From Thermodesulfovibrionia bacterium (GTDB taxonomy: Bacteria; Nitrospirota; Thermodesulfovibrionia; UBA6902): 6,671 bases of DNA. Location of the stretch: the NCBI GenBank assembly GCA_947258735.1, contig CAMYJJ010000164.1:1-6671 (forward strand), read 5' to 3'. A program made the translations under genes and the position numbers. Positions 6,329 to 6,671 of this stretch are shown one piece after another. The notes beneath the pieces were generated by a model. That model searched no databases and had not been told where the DNA came from. It saw only the letters and a list, made by a program, of their open reading frames with translations. Every line of letters begins with the position of its first letter. Position 1 is the stretch's first letter.

Positions 6329-6367
6329 ACATTGCATTTTCGTGCTTACATATTGGAATTTGAGCCA

Positions 6368-6520
6368 TTATGCTTTTGTTTCTTTATGTTCAACATGTTT
6401 CCGGCAGTTTCTGCAATATTTTTTTAATGCAAGCTTTTCCGGAGTGTTTTTCTTGTTTTTGGTAGTCGAATAGTTTTTGTTTTTGCAGCTTGTACACTGT
6501 AAAAGTACTATATCCTGCAT
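6368..6520 (-). CDS. rpmG: 50S ribosomal protein L33, zinc-binding form
   Basis: L33 is a small protein of the 50S subunit located near the E site. The 50-residue product begins [20 protein letters not shown] and continues with [10 protein letters not shown] and [10 protein letters not shown]. It has two CxxC pairs, Cys9/Cys12 and Cys36/Cys39. These mark the zinc-ribbon (C+) form of L33; the length is normal. The ATG at 6518-6520 has GGAGG at 6528-6532, seven bases upstream. The stop is TAA at 6368-6370. A different ATG at 6525-6527 is out of frame. The gene lies between tuf and tRNA-Trp, its usual place in the tuf-rpmG-trnW-secE-nusG block. It is flanked on both sides by 35-bp heptamer arrays. 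Confidence 0.97.
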   Translation of the reverse strand: MQDIVLLQCTSCKNKNYSTTKNKKNTPEKLALKKYCRNCRKHVEHKETKA

Positions 6521-6530
6521 TGTACATCCT

Positions 6531-6565
6531 CCGTGTTCCGTTCTCCGTCTTCCGCAGTCCGCTTT
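6531..6565. repeat. Five tandem 7-bp units CCGnnnT between tuf and rpmG
   Basis: The plus strand reads CCGTGTT, CCGTTCT, CCGTCTT, CCGCAGT, CCGCTTT in exact 7-bp register over 35 bp. Positions 1-3 (CCG) and 7 (T) are constant and the middle varies. The array overlaps the upstream edge of the rpmG ribosome binding site (GGAGG, 6528-6532). CCGTGTTCCG at 6531-6540 can also pair, with one bulge, with CGGACACGG at 6572-6580. Confidence 0.9.
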
Positions 6566-6595
6566 CTTTTACGGACACGGTCCACGGTCACGTTT

Positions 6596-6671
6596 TTATT
6601 CTATTATCTCTGTAACGACTCCGGCCCCTACGGTCCTGCCTCCCTCTCTCACCGCAAACCTCAGTCCATCT
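6596..6671 (-). CDS. tuf: Elongation factor Tu, C-terminal 24 residues only (5' part outside the window)
   Basis: EF-Tu carries aminoacyl-tRNA to the ribosomal A site as a GTP complex. Only the end of the gene is present. The minus strand reads DGLRFAVREGGRTVGAG and then VVTEIIE before the TAA at 6596-6598. This is the strongly conserved C-terminal beta strand of domain 3. The match and the position directly before rpmG, tRNA-Trp, secE and nusG identify it. Which of possibly two tuf copies this is cannot be told from the fragment; by gene order it corresponds to the E. coli tufB location. No terminator hairpin with a T-run follows the stop, so read-through into rpmG is possible. Confidence 0.96.
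   Translation of the reverse strand, partial: DGLRFAVREGGRTVGAGVVTEIIE

Noticed and set aside
6390..6578. 62-codon minus-strand open frame overlapping rpmG
   Set aside because: It is out of frame with rpmG and begins in the CCGnnnT array. The rpmG frame has the zinc cysteines, the right length and a ribosome site.
1..6671. A novel defence or mobile system
   Set aside because: All coding space is explained by housekeeping genes of a conserved cluster. No transposase, nuclease or unknown gene is present, and the unusual content is limited to the spacers and the rplJ start.

Overview
The window is a bacterial translation/transcription core gene cluster, with every gene on the minus strand. Read in the direction of transcription (right to left) the order is: tuf 3' end, rpmG, tRNA-Trp(CCA), secE, nusG, rplK, rplA, [L10 leader], rplJ, rplL, rpoB (first 955 codons; the 3' part lies outside the window). 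This is the conserved bacterial tufB-secE-nusG-rplKAJL-rpoBC arrangement. The proteins look Gram-negative: RpoB numbering stays within two residues of E. coli at the rifampicin site, so the beta subunit carries the lineage-specific insertion found in proteobacterial-type enzymes. SecE is the short 61-residue single-helix form and L33 keeps its four zinc cysteines. My best guess is an anaerobic deltaproteobacterium-like (Desulfobacterota-like) or neighbouring lineage. That rests on the general look of the proteins and on the style of the intergenic repeats, not on a search.

Layout: 6596-6671 is the C-terminus of EF-Tu; 6368-6520 rpmG (50 aa); 6209-6285 tRNA-Trp with encoded CCA; 5990-6175 secE; 5457-5981 nusG; 4943-5368 rplK; 4219-4908 rplA; 3396-3932 rplJ; 2980-3360 rplL; 1-2865 rpoB. 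No gap exceeds 300 bp. The largest is the rplA-rplJ gap (about 286 bp). It holds a long hairpin, a well-formed L10-binding leader and a possible attenuator just before rplJ, which fits autogenous control of rplJL(-rpoBC) by the L10-L12 complex.

The genes work together. EF-Tu delivers aminoacyl-tRNA to the factor-binding site organised by L11, L10 and L7/L12. L1 forms the E-site stalk. L33 is a small 50S protein. NusG binds RNA polymerase, of which RpoB is the beta subunit. SecE is the essential small subunit of the SecYEG translocon.

The least ordinary part of the window is not in the genes. Almost every gap of more than about 70 bp contains a different, short-unit, degenerate tandem repeat: 5 x 7 bp CCGnnnT and 5 x 7 bp AAATTnC on the two sides of rpmG, 3 x 9 bp ATCTG-words between nusG and rplK, 2 x 7 bp AAGCAGT before rplJ, and 3.75 x 8 bp GGATTCCA plus CCTTGG-words before rpoB. 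A second point is rplJ. Its perfect Shine-Dalgarno overlaps the only canonical start (GTG) and is ideally placed for an in-frame CTG three codons later, so initiation at CTG is plausible.
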